Notes under the pieces: model-generated | The model's input: only the letters and a program-made list of their open reading frames with translations | Databases searched by the model: none | What the model was told of the DNA's origin: nothing | Shown here: piece after piece, positions 16,865-25,383 of the stretch | How the letters are laid out: each line of letters opens with the position of its first letter | Position numbering within the stretch: the first letter of the stretch is position 1 | Position numbers and translations under genes: made by a program | DNA from: G963666705 sp963666705 | GTDB lineage: Bacteria > Pseudomonadota > Alphaproteobacteria > CADEGL01 | Length of the DNA stretch: 64,000 nucleotides | Direction: 5' to 3' | Assembly: GCA_963666705.2 (NCBI GenBank) | Contig: CAXXKO010000018.1 | Location: 1 to 64,000 of the forward strand

Positions 16865-16887
16865 CCTCGCGACAAGATGTCGCGAGG
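16865..16887 (+). terminator. Perfect 10-bp hairpin upstream of the tail fibre gene
   Basis: CCTCGCGACA, a 3-base AGA loop, and TGTCGCGAGG form a perfect stem. No T-run follows, so it is either a weak or Rho-assisted terminator or an mRNA-processing hairpin like those between T7 late genes. It stands about 50 bp before the tail fibre start. The interval 16721-16937 holds no gene that I can see. Confidence 0.4.
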
Positions 16888-16937
16888 GCTCTCGACCATG
16901 TGTGGGCTTAAGCCGCCCATAATTGCGAGGTGATAGA

Positions 16938-18632
16938 ATGACAGTCAGCAGCACGAATGCGGCGGTCTCCTACCCTGGGACCGGCGCGCAGACGGGCTTC
17001 ACGATGACGTTCAAGTTCATCGCGAATTCCCACGTCGAGGCCATCCTGCGGGACGCGGCCGGGACCGAGACGACCTGGGCCGAGAGCACCCAATACACCC
17101 TGACCGGGGCCGGGAGCGATACCGGCGGCACCCTCACGGTCAAGACGACGCCGACCGACTACACGCCGGCCGCGGGCGAGACCCTGGTGATCCGGCGCGT
17201 CGCACCCGAGACCCAGGGATCGGCGTTGCCCGCGGGCTGCGTCTTCCCGAGTGCCACGGTCGAGCAGGGCCTCGACCTTCTCACCATGCAGGTGCAGCAG
17301 CATTCGGAGGAGCTTGGCCGGGTGCTCACCGTGCCCAAGACGGACACGGCCACGAGCCTCGAGCTGCCCAACGAGACCGACCGGGCGAGCAAGTTCCTCA
17401 GCTTCGACGGGAGTGGCAACCCCATCGCGGCGGCCGGGACGAGCGCCGACTTGACACCCGTCTCGACCTTTATCAACACCCTTCTCGACGACGCCGACTC
17501 GGGTGCCGCGCTCGCCACCCTGGTGGCCGCCGGGACGGCCATCGTCAACAGCTTCACCAAGACCCAGAGCTGGGCCAAGGGCGCGGACATCGCCAGCGCC
17601 GCGCCGCTGGTCCTGGGCACGGAGGGCAACTATTTCGACGTGACGGGCACCACCGACTTCGCGGCGATCACGGTCGCGGCCGGGACGCTCTTCATGCTCC
17701 AGTTCGACGAGAACCTGACCATGACCGACGGGGCCTCCCTCGATCTCGGCGGGGCCGACATCAAGACGGCCATTGGCGACCGGGGGTTGTTCTTCGCCAC
17801 GGCGGCCAACACCGTTACTTTGTTGTCCTACCTTCGGGCCAGCGCCTCCAGCCGAGGCCTGCCGCGAGGCTACGGCTTCGGGTGTGTCCTGTCGCGGGAC
17901 GCCGGGGACACGACCAACGACGTGAACGTCACGGCTGGTGAGTGGCGCGACAGCACCAACGCCCACGACATCGTGCTCACGGGCGAGATCACCAAGAAGA
18001 TCGACGCGCCCTGGGCCGTCGGCGACGATGCCGGTGGGCTCGACGGCTCGGAGAGCGTGGCCGGGACACCCGACAACGACACTTGGTATTTCGTCCACCT
18101 GATCCGGCGCAACGATACCGGCGTCGTCGATGTCCTGTTCTCCGAGAGCGCGACCGCGCCGACCCTGCCGACCGGCTACGATGTCTTCCGGCGCATCGGT
18201 GCGGTGCGCCGTGGAACAGCGGCCACCCTCGCCTTCACCCAGCACGGCGACGAGTTCTTGTGGTCCGCAACAGTCAACGACGTGGACTTGGCGACCCTGG
18301 GGACCTCTACCGTGTCCTACGCGCTCACCGTCCCCCTTGGCATCATCGTCACGGCGATCTTCAACGCCTACGCCGCCAAGGCGGGTCTGTCTGTCACTCT
18401 TCGCGCTTTGGACACGGCCGACGAGACCGTGGACGAGACGGGCGCTGCGGGCACCTCTCCCAATCTCGCGGGCAATAACACCGAGCCGGGAGCGACGACC
18501 GCAGAGGCCGCTGGCTTGTTCCGTATACGCACCAACATCTCAGGGGAGATAGGGGCGCGTTCGGCAGCGGCGTCTACGACCATCCTGATCTCGACACTGG
18601 GGTGGGCGGACGACCGAGGGCGGAGCGCCTAG
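16938..18632 (+). CDS. T7-type phage tail fibre protein
   Basis: 564 residues starting at MTVSSTNAAVSYPGTG; GAGGTG precedes the ATG. The first 150 or so residues match the N-terminal tail-attachment domain of T7 gp17-like fibres: FTMTFKFI, TQYTLTG, TLTVKTTPTDYTPAAGE, LVIRRVAPETQ, FPSATVEQGLDLL and QVQQHSEEL. The remainder is Thr/Ala/Gly-rich with beta-strand repeats, as expected for a trimeric shaft and receptor-binding end. It should be at the outside of the virion. Intact, unlike the virion genes before it. Confidence 0.85.
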   Translation: MTVSSTNAAVSYPGTGAQTGFTMTFKFIANSHVEAILRDAAGTETTWAESTQYTLTGAGSDTGGTLTVKTTPTDYTPAAGETLVIRRVAPETQGSALPAGCVFPSATVEQGLDLLTMQVQQHSEELGRVLTVPKTDTATSLELPNETDRASKFLSFDGSGNPIAAAGTSADLTPVSTFINTLLDDADSGAALATLVAAGTAIVNSFTKTQSWAKGADIASAAPLVLGTEGNYFDVTGTTDFAAITVAAGTLFMLQFDENLTMTDGASLDLGGADIKTAIGDRGLFFATAANTVTLLSYLRASASSRGLPRGYGFGCVLSRDAGDTTNDVNVTAGEWRDSTNAHDIVLTGEITKKIDAPWAVGDDAGGLDGSESVAGTPDNDTWYFVHLIRRNDTGVVDVLFSESATAPTLPTGYDVFRRIGAVRRGTAATLAFTQHGDEFLWSATVNDVDLATLGTSTVSYALTVPLGIIVTAIFNAYAAKAGLSVTLRALDTADETVDETGAAGTSPNLAGNNTEPGATTAEAAGLFRIRTNISGEIGARSAAASTTILISTLGWADDRGRSA

Positions 18633-18634
18633 AT

Positions 18635-18991
18635 ATGCGTGCGCTCCTCCTTGCCGCCCTCATCACAGCCCTCTCCTGGGCCGCCCATGCCGAGGACTGC
18701 ACCACGCCGGCCGGTTACGAGGCGGCGATGGCGGTCGTGGCGCCCGGCGCGGCCCCACTCGAACACCTGACGGGCGGGCTCGCCGCCGACTTCATGGAGG
18801 CCTACAACGCCCACCCGCCGCCATCGGACATCGCGAGCGACGAAGTGCTGCTCTACCCGCTGCGCATCAACGGGGTGGCCGCGATCTTCTTCGCCGGGGG
18901 CTGCCTGGTCGAGCGCAACACGGTCTGGCGGCCGGCGCTGGTGGAGATCCGCGAGCGGGCGCAGGCGATCTTCGACGGGGGCGGGGTGTGA
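18635..18991 (+). CDS. Small secreted protein of the phage late operon
   Basis: 118 residues with an N-terminal signal peptide (MRALLLAALITALSWAAHA). Two Cys in the mature part (EDCTTPAGYE and GGCLVERN) could form a disulphide. Its start follows the tail fibre stop by 2 bp, and its TGA overlaps the GTG of the next gene, so it belongs to the fibre-lysis operon. No domain is recognised; a periplasmic role, for instance superinfection exclusion or lysis control, is only a guess. Confidence 0.6.
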   Translation: MRALLLAALITALSWAAHAEDCTTPAGYEAAMAVVAPGAAPLEHLTGGLAADFMEAYNAHPPPSDIASDEVLLYPLRINGVAAIFFAGGCLVERNTVWRPALVEIRERAQAIFDGGGV

Positions 18992-19218
18992 CGGCGCTCC
19001 CCACGAACGGTCGCAACGGCAACGGCGTCGACCGCCTCGTGAAGTGGCTGGGCATCCCCGCGCTCGCCTTCGCGTTCGCGCTCGGCATCGCCTACCAGCG
19101 CATCGGCACGGTGGAGAGCGAACAGGCGGACCTCAAGGCAATCGTGACCACGCTCTCGCTCCTGGTGGAGCGGCACGACGAGCGGTTGGCGGCGACGCCG
19201 CAGTTCGGTGGCAGATAG
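18988..19218 (+). CDS. Small membrane protein, holin/spanin-like
   Basis: 76 residues from GTG 18988, overlapping the previous stop. One membrane segment (IPALAFAFALGIAYQRIG) is followed by a short coiled-coil-like tail (EQADLKAIVTTLSLLVERHDERL). Placed in a lysis cassette, this is typical of a class of one-TM phage accessory membrane proteins, possibly an i-spanin-like or holin partner. Function assigned by context. Confidence 0.55.
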   Translation: MTALPTNGRNGNGVDRLVKWLGIPALAFAFALGIAYQRIGTVESEQADLKAIVTTLSLLVERHDERLAATPQFGGR

Positions 19219-19262
19219 GCGCGTTAACTTTCGGACCATTAATTAATGAAGGGAAACTGAAC

Positions 19263-19433
19263 ATGATCGATTGGCTGATGGAGCGCTTGAAAGAGCGCAG
19301 CACGTGGCTTGGCATCGTGAGCTTCCTGACGGCGGCCGGGGTTGCGCTCGACCCCGAGCAAGCAGCGGCTCTCGTGACCGGGGGGGTGGCGGTCGCCGGC
19401 GCCATCGCAGCATTCACGAGGGACCGGACTTGA
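19263..19433 (+). CDS. Holin-like protein
   Basis: 56 residues, MIDWLMERLKERSTWLG, with one hydrophobic segment (VSFLTAAGVAL and later LVTGGVAVAGAIAAF) and a charged C-terminus. AAGGGAAAC precedes the ATG. Size and pattern match small phage holins that precede an endolysin, and its TGA overlaps the TTG start of the cell-wall hydrolase. Confidence 0.65.
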   Translation: MIDWLMERLKERSTWLGIVSFLTAAGVALDPEQAAALVTGGVAVAGAIAAFTRDRT

Positions 19434-19840
19434 GCCCCACCGCCGAGGATATCGACCTTCTCGCCCGCACCATCTGGGGCGAGGCGCGGGGCGAGCCGCT
19501 CGAGGGCAAGGTCGCCGTCGCACACGTCATCCTCAACCGCGCTCGCATCGGCGGCTGGTGGGGCGACACCATCGAGAGGGTGGTGCTCCGACGCTGGCAG
19601 TTCTCGGTGTGGAACCGGGGAGACCCGAACCGGCCTAAGATGCTGGTGGTGGACCTCTCGGACAGTGCCTTCCGAGATAGCATGTACGCGGCTCTGGGCG
19701 CTGTCCAAGAGCGCATCCCGGACAACACCGAGGGAGCCACCCACTACCACGCGACCAGCATCACGCCGCCCCGCTGGGCGCCCAAGCTGGAAGCGACGGT
19801 GACGATCGGGCGGCACAAGTTCTATCGGCGGCCGGCATGA
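19430..19840 (+). CDS. Cell-wall hydrolase (SleB/Hydrolase_2 family), phage endolysin
   Basis: 136 residues read from TTG 19430, which overlaps the holin-like gene by 4 bp. The signature LLARTIWGEARGEPLEGKVAVAHVILNR contains the conserved catalytic Glu. This family cleaves peptidoglycan as lytic transglycosylase or amidase. No signal peptide is present, so export would depend on the holin. The C-terminal TGA overlaps the next ATG by 4 bp. Confidence 0.8.
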   Translation: MSPTAEDIDLLARTIWGEARGEPLEGKVAVAHVILNRARIGGWWGDTIERVVLRRWQFSVWNRGDPNRPKMLVVDLSDSAFRDSMYAALGAVQERIPDNTEGATHYHATSITPPRWAPKLEATVTIGRHKFYRRPA

Positions 19841-20520
19841 CCACCCCGCCGGCCTCTATCCTGGTCCACGGCTACAACTGGGACATTGCCACGGAGGACC
19901 CGGAGGCGAAGCAATATTGGGCCTGGCGGCTGTTCGCGCCGGCGCCGGCCCTGGGCTTCCGTTGGCACTCGGCTCCGAGTTGGGGCGACGCCTGGCGGCA
20001 CGGCCGCGCGCACCCGTATCACCGCGCCTGGGACATGGCGGCCGAGGCGGGGCCGCGCCTGCGCTGGGTGCTGCTCAACCGCGTGACGCCCCCCGTCGAC
20101 ATCATCTGCCACAGCCTTGGCAGCCGGGTCGTGCTCGAGGCCCTGGCGACGGATCAATTCCTGCCCGTTCAGCGCGTGCTGATCTTCAACGGCGCCGAGA
20201 CCGCGCGAGGCGCGCGCACCGCCGCGGCGCTCCAGGCCGGCACCGCGTTCTATTCGGTGGTCGTCGGGGCCGACGCGATTCTGCGCTGGGGTGGCGCCCT
20301 GTTCGCGCCCGGGGCGGTCTACGAGCCGGTAATAGGGCTGCACGGCATGACATCGCCGGCGAAGAACTGGCACGACCTGCGGCTCGGCGCGGCCGGCGAC
20401 CAGCCCCACCGGATCGGCGACCACGATTGGTCCTGGCGCAACCCCGCCAACGTCCTGACCTGGCGCGCCGTGCTGGCGGGGACGGTCGACCGCACCCTCA
20501 CAGCCCTGGAGGCATCATGA
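19837..20520 (+). CDS. Alpha/beta hydrolase in the phage lysis cassette
   Basis: 227 residues with the nucleophile elbow CHSLGSRV (Ser at about residue 94), a preceding oxyanion-type segment ILVHGYNW and a late HDW His. This is an alpha/beta-hydrolase esterase/lipase fold, close in pattern to DUF900-like or lipase-type proteins. It overlaps the endolysin stop and the next lipoprotein start by 4 bp each. By analogy with LysB of mycobacteriophages it might attack the outer membrane or an ester-linked envelope component, but its substrate is unknown. Confidence 0.65.
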   Translation: MTTPPASILVHGYNWDIATEDPEAKQYWAWRLFAPAPALGFRWHSAPSWGDAWRHGRAHPYHRAWDMAAEAGPRLRWVLLNRVTPPVDIICHSLGSRVVLEALATDQFLPVQRVLIFNGAETARGARTAAALQAGTAFYSVVVGADAILRWGGALFAPGAVYEPVIGLHGMTSPAKNWHDLRLGAAGDQPHRIGDHDWSWRNPANVLTWRAVLAGTVDRTLTALEAS

Positions 20521-20924
20521 AACCCTGGACCGCCAAGATCAGCGCCAAATTATGCGCGCTCTTATGCGCGGCGCTGCTCGCTGGCTGCGGCACCCTTCCC
20601 GGCGTGAGCCAGCAGGGCAAGGCAGGCATCACCGAGGCGGCGTTCAAGAAATATTGCCCCGTCGGCCCCAGGGATGCGCCCACGAGCTACGTCGTCTGCG
20701 CCGAGGCGAGCCTCGTCGACGGCAAGGAGCGTGAGGGCACCTTCTTCACGTACGACCCGGACACCGGCGCCTTCACCTACAGCGCGGGCGTCTCGAGGGC
20801 TTTCACCGGCCAGGAGATCCGCGGTGAGGTCGAGAAGGCGCTGGCGGCGAAAGGCGTGGAGGCGACAGAGGCACTGGTCGAGGGCATCCTCAAGGCGCTC
20901 AAGATGGGGGCGGTGCCGTTCTGA
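20517..20924 (+). CDS. Phage lipoprotein at the end of the lysis operon
   Basis: 135 residues with a clear lipoprotein signal: KISAKLCALLCAALLAGC, the lipobox LAGC giving a lipidated Cys at about residue 22. The mature part is small and mixed (ITEAAFKKYCPVGP and VVCAEASLVDGKEREGTFF). The position is that of an outer-membrane spanin or moron lipoprotein, but it lacks the Pro-rich tail of Rz1. It is the last gene of the phage-type block; the next gene is chromosomal in character. Confidence 0.6.
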   Translation: MKPWTAKISAKLCALLCAALLAGCGTLPGVSQQGKAGITEAAFKKYCPVGPRDAPTSYVVCAEASLVDGKEREGTFFTYDPDTGAFTYSAGVSRAFTGQEIRGEVEKALAAKGVEATEALVEGILKALKMGAVPF

Positions 20925-21026
20925 GGTTTCTGGCGAAGATGCTTTTCTTATCTTATACACGCGTGTTGATGTTAAACGAAGTGGCCGATCGTCGCGTTCG
21001 GTCGTCTCCCAGTGCCGGAGAAGCGC

Positions 21027-22331
21027 GTGAACGCCGTCTTCCTTGCTATTGTCCTGGTTGCGTTTCTGGTCGCCGCCTATCGGCAGATGTTCTGGCTTCC
21101 AGAAGTGGAGGCCGACCCTTCACCCATGGAGCAATTGTCCGCCGGGATGATCGAGGCGGCGGGCGCATCGGTCACGCTTGCACTTGGGTTGATCGGTGTG
21201 ATGGCGCTGTTTCTCGGCCTGATGAAGGTGGCGGAGGCGGGCGGTCTGCTGACCATCATCGCTCGAACCGTGCGGCCGGCCATGGTGCGTCTGTTTCCGG
21301 ACGTCCCGGCGGATCACCCCGCGATGGGCGCGATGATCCTCAATATATCGGCCAATGCCCTTGGCCTCGGGAACGCGGCGACGCCGTTCGGCATTCGCGC
21401 CATGCAGGAGCTCGATAGCCTCAATCCGCACAAGGGCACCGCGACGAACGCGATGGCGCTTTTCCTCGCGATCAATACCTCGAGCGTCACATTGCTGCCC
21501 ACGGGGGTAATCGCGCTCCGCGCGGCGGCCGGGAGTGCCGATCCGGCCGGCATCGTGCCGACCACACTGTTCGCCACGATCTGTTCGACTACGGTGGCCA
21601 TTCTCGCCGCCAAATACTATCAGCGCTTCGCGCGTTTCCCTCCCCCCTCCCCAGGTCAGCCGCAACCCGCGGCTGACGACCCTGTGCAAGCCGCGGATTC
21701 CGATCCGACGCCCGAAGATGCGTCTGGCGCCTATCCCGGCTGGGTCGCCGCGCTCGCCTTCCTCGCACTCATATCCCTCATTCCACTGACGGTCGCTTTC
21801 GGCCGTGAGATATCTCCCTGGATCATTCCCTCCCTGATGGTTCTTCTGCTCGGATTCGGCGCCATCCGACGCGTGCGGGTCTACGAGGTCTTCGTTGAAG
21901 GGGCCAAGGACGGATTCCAGGTCGCGATACGCATCGTTCCCTACCTGGTCGCGATTCTAGTCGCGGTCGGAATGTTTCGCGCGAGCGGTGCCATGGGGTT
22001 GATCGTCAGGCCCATTGGTTCAGTGACCGGGCTCCTGGGCCTGCCCGTCGAGGCCCTTCCGATGGCCATCCTCCGCCCGCTGTCGGGCTCGGGCGCATAC
22101 GGTATTCTTGCATCGACCATTCAGGATCCGGCGATTGGGCCGGATAGCTATACGGGCTACCTCGTCAGTACGCTGCAGGGCTCGACAGAGACCACGTTCT
22201 ACGTTCTGGCCGTCTATTTCGGTGCCGTTGGCATCAAACGTGCCCGCCATGCCTTGCCCGCCGCCCTGACCGCCGACCTCGCCGGAATCGTCGGGGCCGT
22301 TCTTGCCGCGTCGTACATTTATGGCGCCTAA
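21027..22331 (+). CDS. SpmA-SpmB fusion, nucleoside-recognition (Gate) domain membrane protein
   Basis: About 434 residues from GTG 21027 (GGAG six bases before), with multiple membrane segments. The N-terminal half carries the SpmA hallmark NISANALGLGNAATPFG; the C-terminal half carries SpmB features such as RPLSGSGAYGI and STLQGSTETTFYVLAVYFG. The two are separate spore-maturation genes in Bacillus, but a fused form is common in non-sporulating Gram-negatives. A role in membrane transport is likely but not defined. A longer frame from GTG 21012 is possible. Confidence 0.8.
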   Translation: MNAVFLAIVLVAFLVAAYRQMFWLPEVEADPSPMEQLSAGMIEAAGASVTLALGLIGVMALFLGLMKVAEAGGLLTIIARTVRPAMVRLFPDVPADHPAMGAMILNISANALGLGNAATPFGIRAMQELDSLNPHKGTATNAMALFLAINTSSVTLLPTGVIALRAAAGSADPAGIVPTTLFATICSTTVAILAAKYYQRFARFPPPSPGQPQPAADDPVQAADSDPTPEDASGAYPGWVAALAFLALISLIPLTVAFGREISPWIIPSLMVLLLGFGAIRRVRVYEVFVEGAKDGFQVAIRIVPYLVAILVAVGMFRASGAMGLIVRPIGSVTGLLGLPVEALPMAILRPLSGSGAYGILASTIQDPAIGPDSYTGYLVSTLQGSTETTFYVLAVYFGAVGIKRARHALPAALTADLAGIVGAVLAASYIYGA

Positions 22332-22407
22332 CGCTGAATTGGCGTACCCGGCGGGCGGTTGATAATATCGCGAGCGACGGAAGAAACAGGGCAGGGAGGT
22401 GCGGACA

Positions 22408-23163
22408 ATGGATCTCACCGGACGGACCGCCATTGTCACCGGGAGCTCACGTGGCATAGGCCGGGCGATAGCGGAGCGCTTCGCCCGCGCCGGGGCGGTG
22501 GTCGTAATCAATTGTCGGACTTCAATCGATAAGGCGCGGGAGACGGCCGCCGGTATCGAAGTGAACGGTGGGTCGGCCTTCGTGGTGCAGGCGGACGTGG
22601 GCGAGAAGGCCGGGGCCCAGCGACTCGTCGACGAGGCGCTGGGAAAGTTCGGCCGCATCGATATCTGCGTCAACAACGCCGGCATCGTCATCGACCGGGC
22701 CTTCGTCGATAGCACCGACGAGGACTGGGACAACGCGATGCACAGCAACCTCAATGCATTTTTCTATCTGACGCGCGCGGTATTGCCCCATATGATCGAG
22801 CGTGGCTACGGCCGAGTGCTCGCCACTGGCTCCATCATCACCGAGAAGTACGATTTCGGGCCCAACAAGATGTCGGTCTGTACCGCCGCGAAGGCGGGGA
22901 CCGTCACGATGCTCCGCGCCATTGCGGTCGAGGTCGCGCCGCACGGAATAACGGTCAATGCCGTCTCGCCAGGCTATATTGCGACCGAGATGTTCGAGAC
23001 CATCGACCCAGTGGGGCGGGAGGCCGCCCTCAAGCTCATCCCGATGGAACGTTATGGCGCACCAGAGGACATCGCCAACGCAATGTGCTTCCTCGCCTCG
23101 GAAGAGGCATCTTACATGACTGGCCAGACGCTGAGAGTGAATGGCGGCATGTCGATGGGTTGA
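22408..23163 (+). CDS. Short-chain dehydrogenase (FabG-like) with Cys in place of the catalytic Tyr
   Basis: 251 residues starting at MDLTGRTAIVTG; GGGAGG lies 8 bases upstream. The Rossmann motif TGSSRGIGRA and NNAGI are intact, as is the C-terminal VNGGMSMG. The active-site block reads GSIITEKYDFGPNKMSVCTAAKAG. The expected YxxxK is CTAAK, with TGT where TAT/TAC would encode Tyr. It may be inactive, or a Tyr may be supplied elsewhere. The stop is 3 bp before the dehydrogenase that follows, so the two are probably cotranscribed. Confidence 0.8.
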   Translation: MDLTGRTAIVTGSSRGIGRAIAERFARAGAVVVINCRTSIDKARETAAGIEVNGGSAFVVQADVGEKAGAQRLVDEALGKFGRIDICVNNAGIVIDRAFVDSTDEDWDNAMHSNLNAFFYLTRAVLPHMIERGYGRVLATGSIITEKYDFGPNKMSVCTAAKAGTVTMLRAIAVEVAPHGITVNAVSPGYIATEMFETIDPVGREAALKLIPMERYGAPEDIANAMCFLASEEASYMTGQTLRVNGGMSMG

Positions 23164-23166
23164 GTG

Positions 23167-24246
23167 ATGAACGAATTTACGACAAATCATCGAATCGCGG
23201 TAATCGCCGGCGACGGGATTGGGGCGGAAGTGGTGCCGGAAGGTATCCGCGTGCTGGAGGCCGCCGGACGGCGATTCGGTATTTCCTTCGAATGGCAAGA
23301 CTTCGATTGGAGTTGCGCACGCTACCGGACGTTCGGCCAAATGATGCCCGAGGATGGACTCGAACTGCTTTCGACATTCGATGCCATATTCCTTGGTGCC
23401 GTCGGACTGCCAGGCGTGCCGGACCATGTGTCGCTCTGGGGTCTTTTGATCCCAATCCGCCGCGCAATGCGGCAGTACGCGAACGTGCGGCCTGTGCGAC
23501 TTCTGGAAGGTGTGACGACGCCCTTGGCCGGTCGCGTTCCTTCGGATATCGACTTCATCGTGGTTCGCGAGAACAATGAGGGCGAATATTCGGAGATCGG
23601 CGGGCGATTGTACGCCGGAACCGAGCAGGAAATGGTGATCCAGGAATCCGTGTTCACAAAAAGCGGCGTGGATCGGATCCTGCGATATGCCTTCGCGCTA
23701 GCGCGGAGCCGCCCGAAGAAGCACCTGACCTCGGCCACGAAATCCAACGGTATCATCCACACCATGCCCTACTGGGACGAACGTTTCGCGGCGATCGCGG
23801 ACGAATATACAGACGTGCGTACCGATCAGTTCCATATCGATATCCTGACTGCGCATTTCGTCCAGCATCCCGATTGGTTCGACGTCGTCGTTGGCAGCAA
23901 TCTGTTCGGCGATATTCTCTCCGATCTAGGGCCGGCTATTGCTGGCAGCATCGGCATCGCACCATCTGGCAACATCAATCCCAGCGGCGATCTGCCATCC
24001 ATGTTCGAGCCGGTACATGGCTCGGCGCCCGACATTGCTGGTAAGGGAATAGCGAATCCAGTCGGTCAAATCTGGTCCGGGGCGATGATGCTAAATCATC
24101 TCGGCCATCACGAGGCTGCGCAGCTTATCGAGGCTGTCGTCGCTGGGTCAATTGCCCAAGGCGTCAAGACCGCCGATCTGGGTGGCAAGGCCACAACGGT
24201 CGAGGTCGGTCAGGCCATCGCGGCGGAGGTTGAGCGGGACGGATAG
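23167..24246 (+). CDS. ttuC: Tartrate / D-malate dehydrogenase (isopropylmalate dehydrogenase family)
   Basis: 359 residues, NAD-dependent beta-decarboxylating dehydrogenase. Family features are IAGDGIGAEVVPEG at the N-terminus, the substrate-binding region LLIPIRRAMRQYANVRPVR, the tartrate/malate subgroup motif ENNEGEYSEIGGR, and metal-binding Asp in FGDILSDLGPAIAG. The length matches TtuC/DmlA. It lies 3 bp behind the SDR gene, suggesting a hydroxy-acid catabolic pair. Whether tartrate, D-malate or another substrate is preferred cannot be told from the sequence. Confidence 0.8.
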   Translation: MNEFTTNHRIAVIAGDGIGAEVVPEGIRVLEAAGRRFGISFEWQDFDWSCARYRTFGQMMPEDGLELLSTFDAIFLGAVGLPGVPDHVSLWGLLIPIRRAMRQYANVRPVRLLEGVTTPLAGRVPSDIDFIVVRENNEGEYSEIGGRLYAGTEQEMVIQESVFTKSGVDRILRYAFALARSRPKKHLTSATKSNGIIHTMPYWDERFAAIADEYTDVRTDQFHIDILTAHFVQHPDWFDVVVGSNLFGDILSDLGPAIAGSIGIAPSGNINPSGDLPSMFEPVHGSAPDIAGKGIANPVGQIWSGAMMLNHLGHHEAAQLIEAVVAGSIAQGVKTADLGGKATTVEVGQAIAAEVERDG

Positions 24247-24249
24247 AAA

Positions 24250-25233
24250 TTGCGACTGCCTCGTATCGTGGCGCATGCGGACTGGAGTGTCGACCCAGCC
24301 AAACGTTGGACCACGCAGGCGATCCTTGGCCCAAACGGACGTTATTGCGCGGACGCCCCGGTGCTCGTTGGTTGCCCAATAGACTGGCTGCGAGGGCAGG
24401 CAGCGGCGGCTGGAGGCGATGGTGTCTTCCTCGGGTTCGATTTTCCGATCGGTCTCCCAAGGTGCTATGCGGTCGCCGCCGGGTTGACGAATTTCATCGA
24501 AACGTTACCTGGTCTGGGCCGAGGGCGCTGGTGTCGGTTCTACGATGTGGCAGCCGCGCCGGACGAGATTGGACCGGCTCGTCCGTTCTATCCGCTGGCG
24601 GCACGGGTGAAGGGGCGCGCCGCGCAAGCGCATCTCGTAGCGGCTCTAAGTTTGTCGGATCCCGCCGGTCTGCGACGCATCTGTGACGGCCGAACTGTGA
24701 ACCGGGGACCGGCCTGTCCGATGTTTTGGACCGTGGGCGCCAATCAGGTCGGCAAGGCCGCGATCACGGGTTGGCGCGATCTTTTGGTGCCCGCTCTTCA
24801 GGACCCCACCCTGGAGGTTGCGATTTGGCCATTTCACGGCCCGCTCGAAACGCTCATTGAGAGCCATCGGATCGTCGTGGCCGAGACCTATCCTGGAGAG
24901 TGCTATTCGCAGCTTGGGTTGGATTTCCGAGCTATCGGGACCAAGCGTCGGGGCAGTAAGCGCCGTCAGAGCGACCGAGCGCTCCACGCCAAACAAATGC
25001 TAGGTTGGTCGAGGCGGACCAATGTTCACGTCTCTCGGGCTCTCAAAGCCGCTATTAGTGACGGATTCGGCTCTTCTCGCTCGGGCGAGGATGCCTTCGA
25101 TGCGACCGTCGGGTTGTTCGGGATGTTGAATGTGCTTGGAGCGCGGCGAGCGGCGGGCGAGCCCGAGGATGAGGTCGTTCGTCGAATCGAAGGGTGGATT
25201 TTGGGCCTTGACCGAAAGGATCTGCTTGATTGA
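24250..25233 (+). CDS. DUF429-like hypothetical protein
   Basis: 327 residues from TTG 24250, 3 bp after the preceding stop. Features are AHADWSV near the N-terminus, GFDFPIGLP, AETYPGECY and a closing SGEDAFDATVGLFGM. These acidic blocks are spaced as in the DUF429 family of RNase H-fold proteins of unknown function. Probably the last gene of the three-gene operon starting at 22408. No catalytic role is established. Confidence 0.6.
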   Translation: MRLPRIVAHADWSVDPAKRWTTQAILGPNGRYCADAPVLVGCPIDWLRGQAAAAGGDGVFLGFDFPIGLPRCYAVAAGLTNFIETLPGLGRGRWCRFYDVAAAPDEIGPARPFYPLAARVKGRAAQAHLVAALSLSDPAGLRRICDGRTVNRGPACPMFWTVGANQVGKAAITGWRDLLVPALQDPTLEVAIWPFHGPLETLIESHRIVVAETYPGECYSQLGLDFRAIGTKRRGSKRRQSDRALHAKQMLGWSRRTNVHVSRALKAAISDGFGSSRSGEDAFDATVGLFGMLNVLGARRAAGEPEDEVVRRIEGWILGLDRKDLLD

Positions 25234-25383
25234 GAAATCTCATGATTCAAGGGGCGGGTTCAGGTTCGAATGACGAGTGGCCTCATTCATGCGTCAGCTT
25301 GTGAAAAGAACGCAATGTTGCGATCGCCATTGGTCTAAACTAAATCGAAGACCGAGAGGGAGCTTTGAATTTGGAGGGGTGAT

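Noticed and set aside
20925..21026. Prophage attachment site or tRNA at the right edge of the phage block
   Set aside because: No tRNA-like fold or direct repeat with the left edge could be seen, and the left edge of the prophage is outside the window.
22408..24246. Riboswitch or attenuator upstream of the dehydrogenase operon
   Set aside because: The 76-bp gap before 22408 shows only a ribosome binding site and no stable paired elements.
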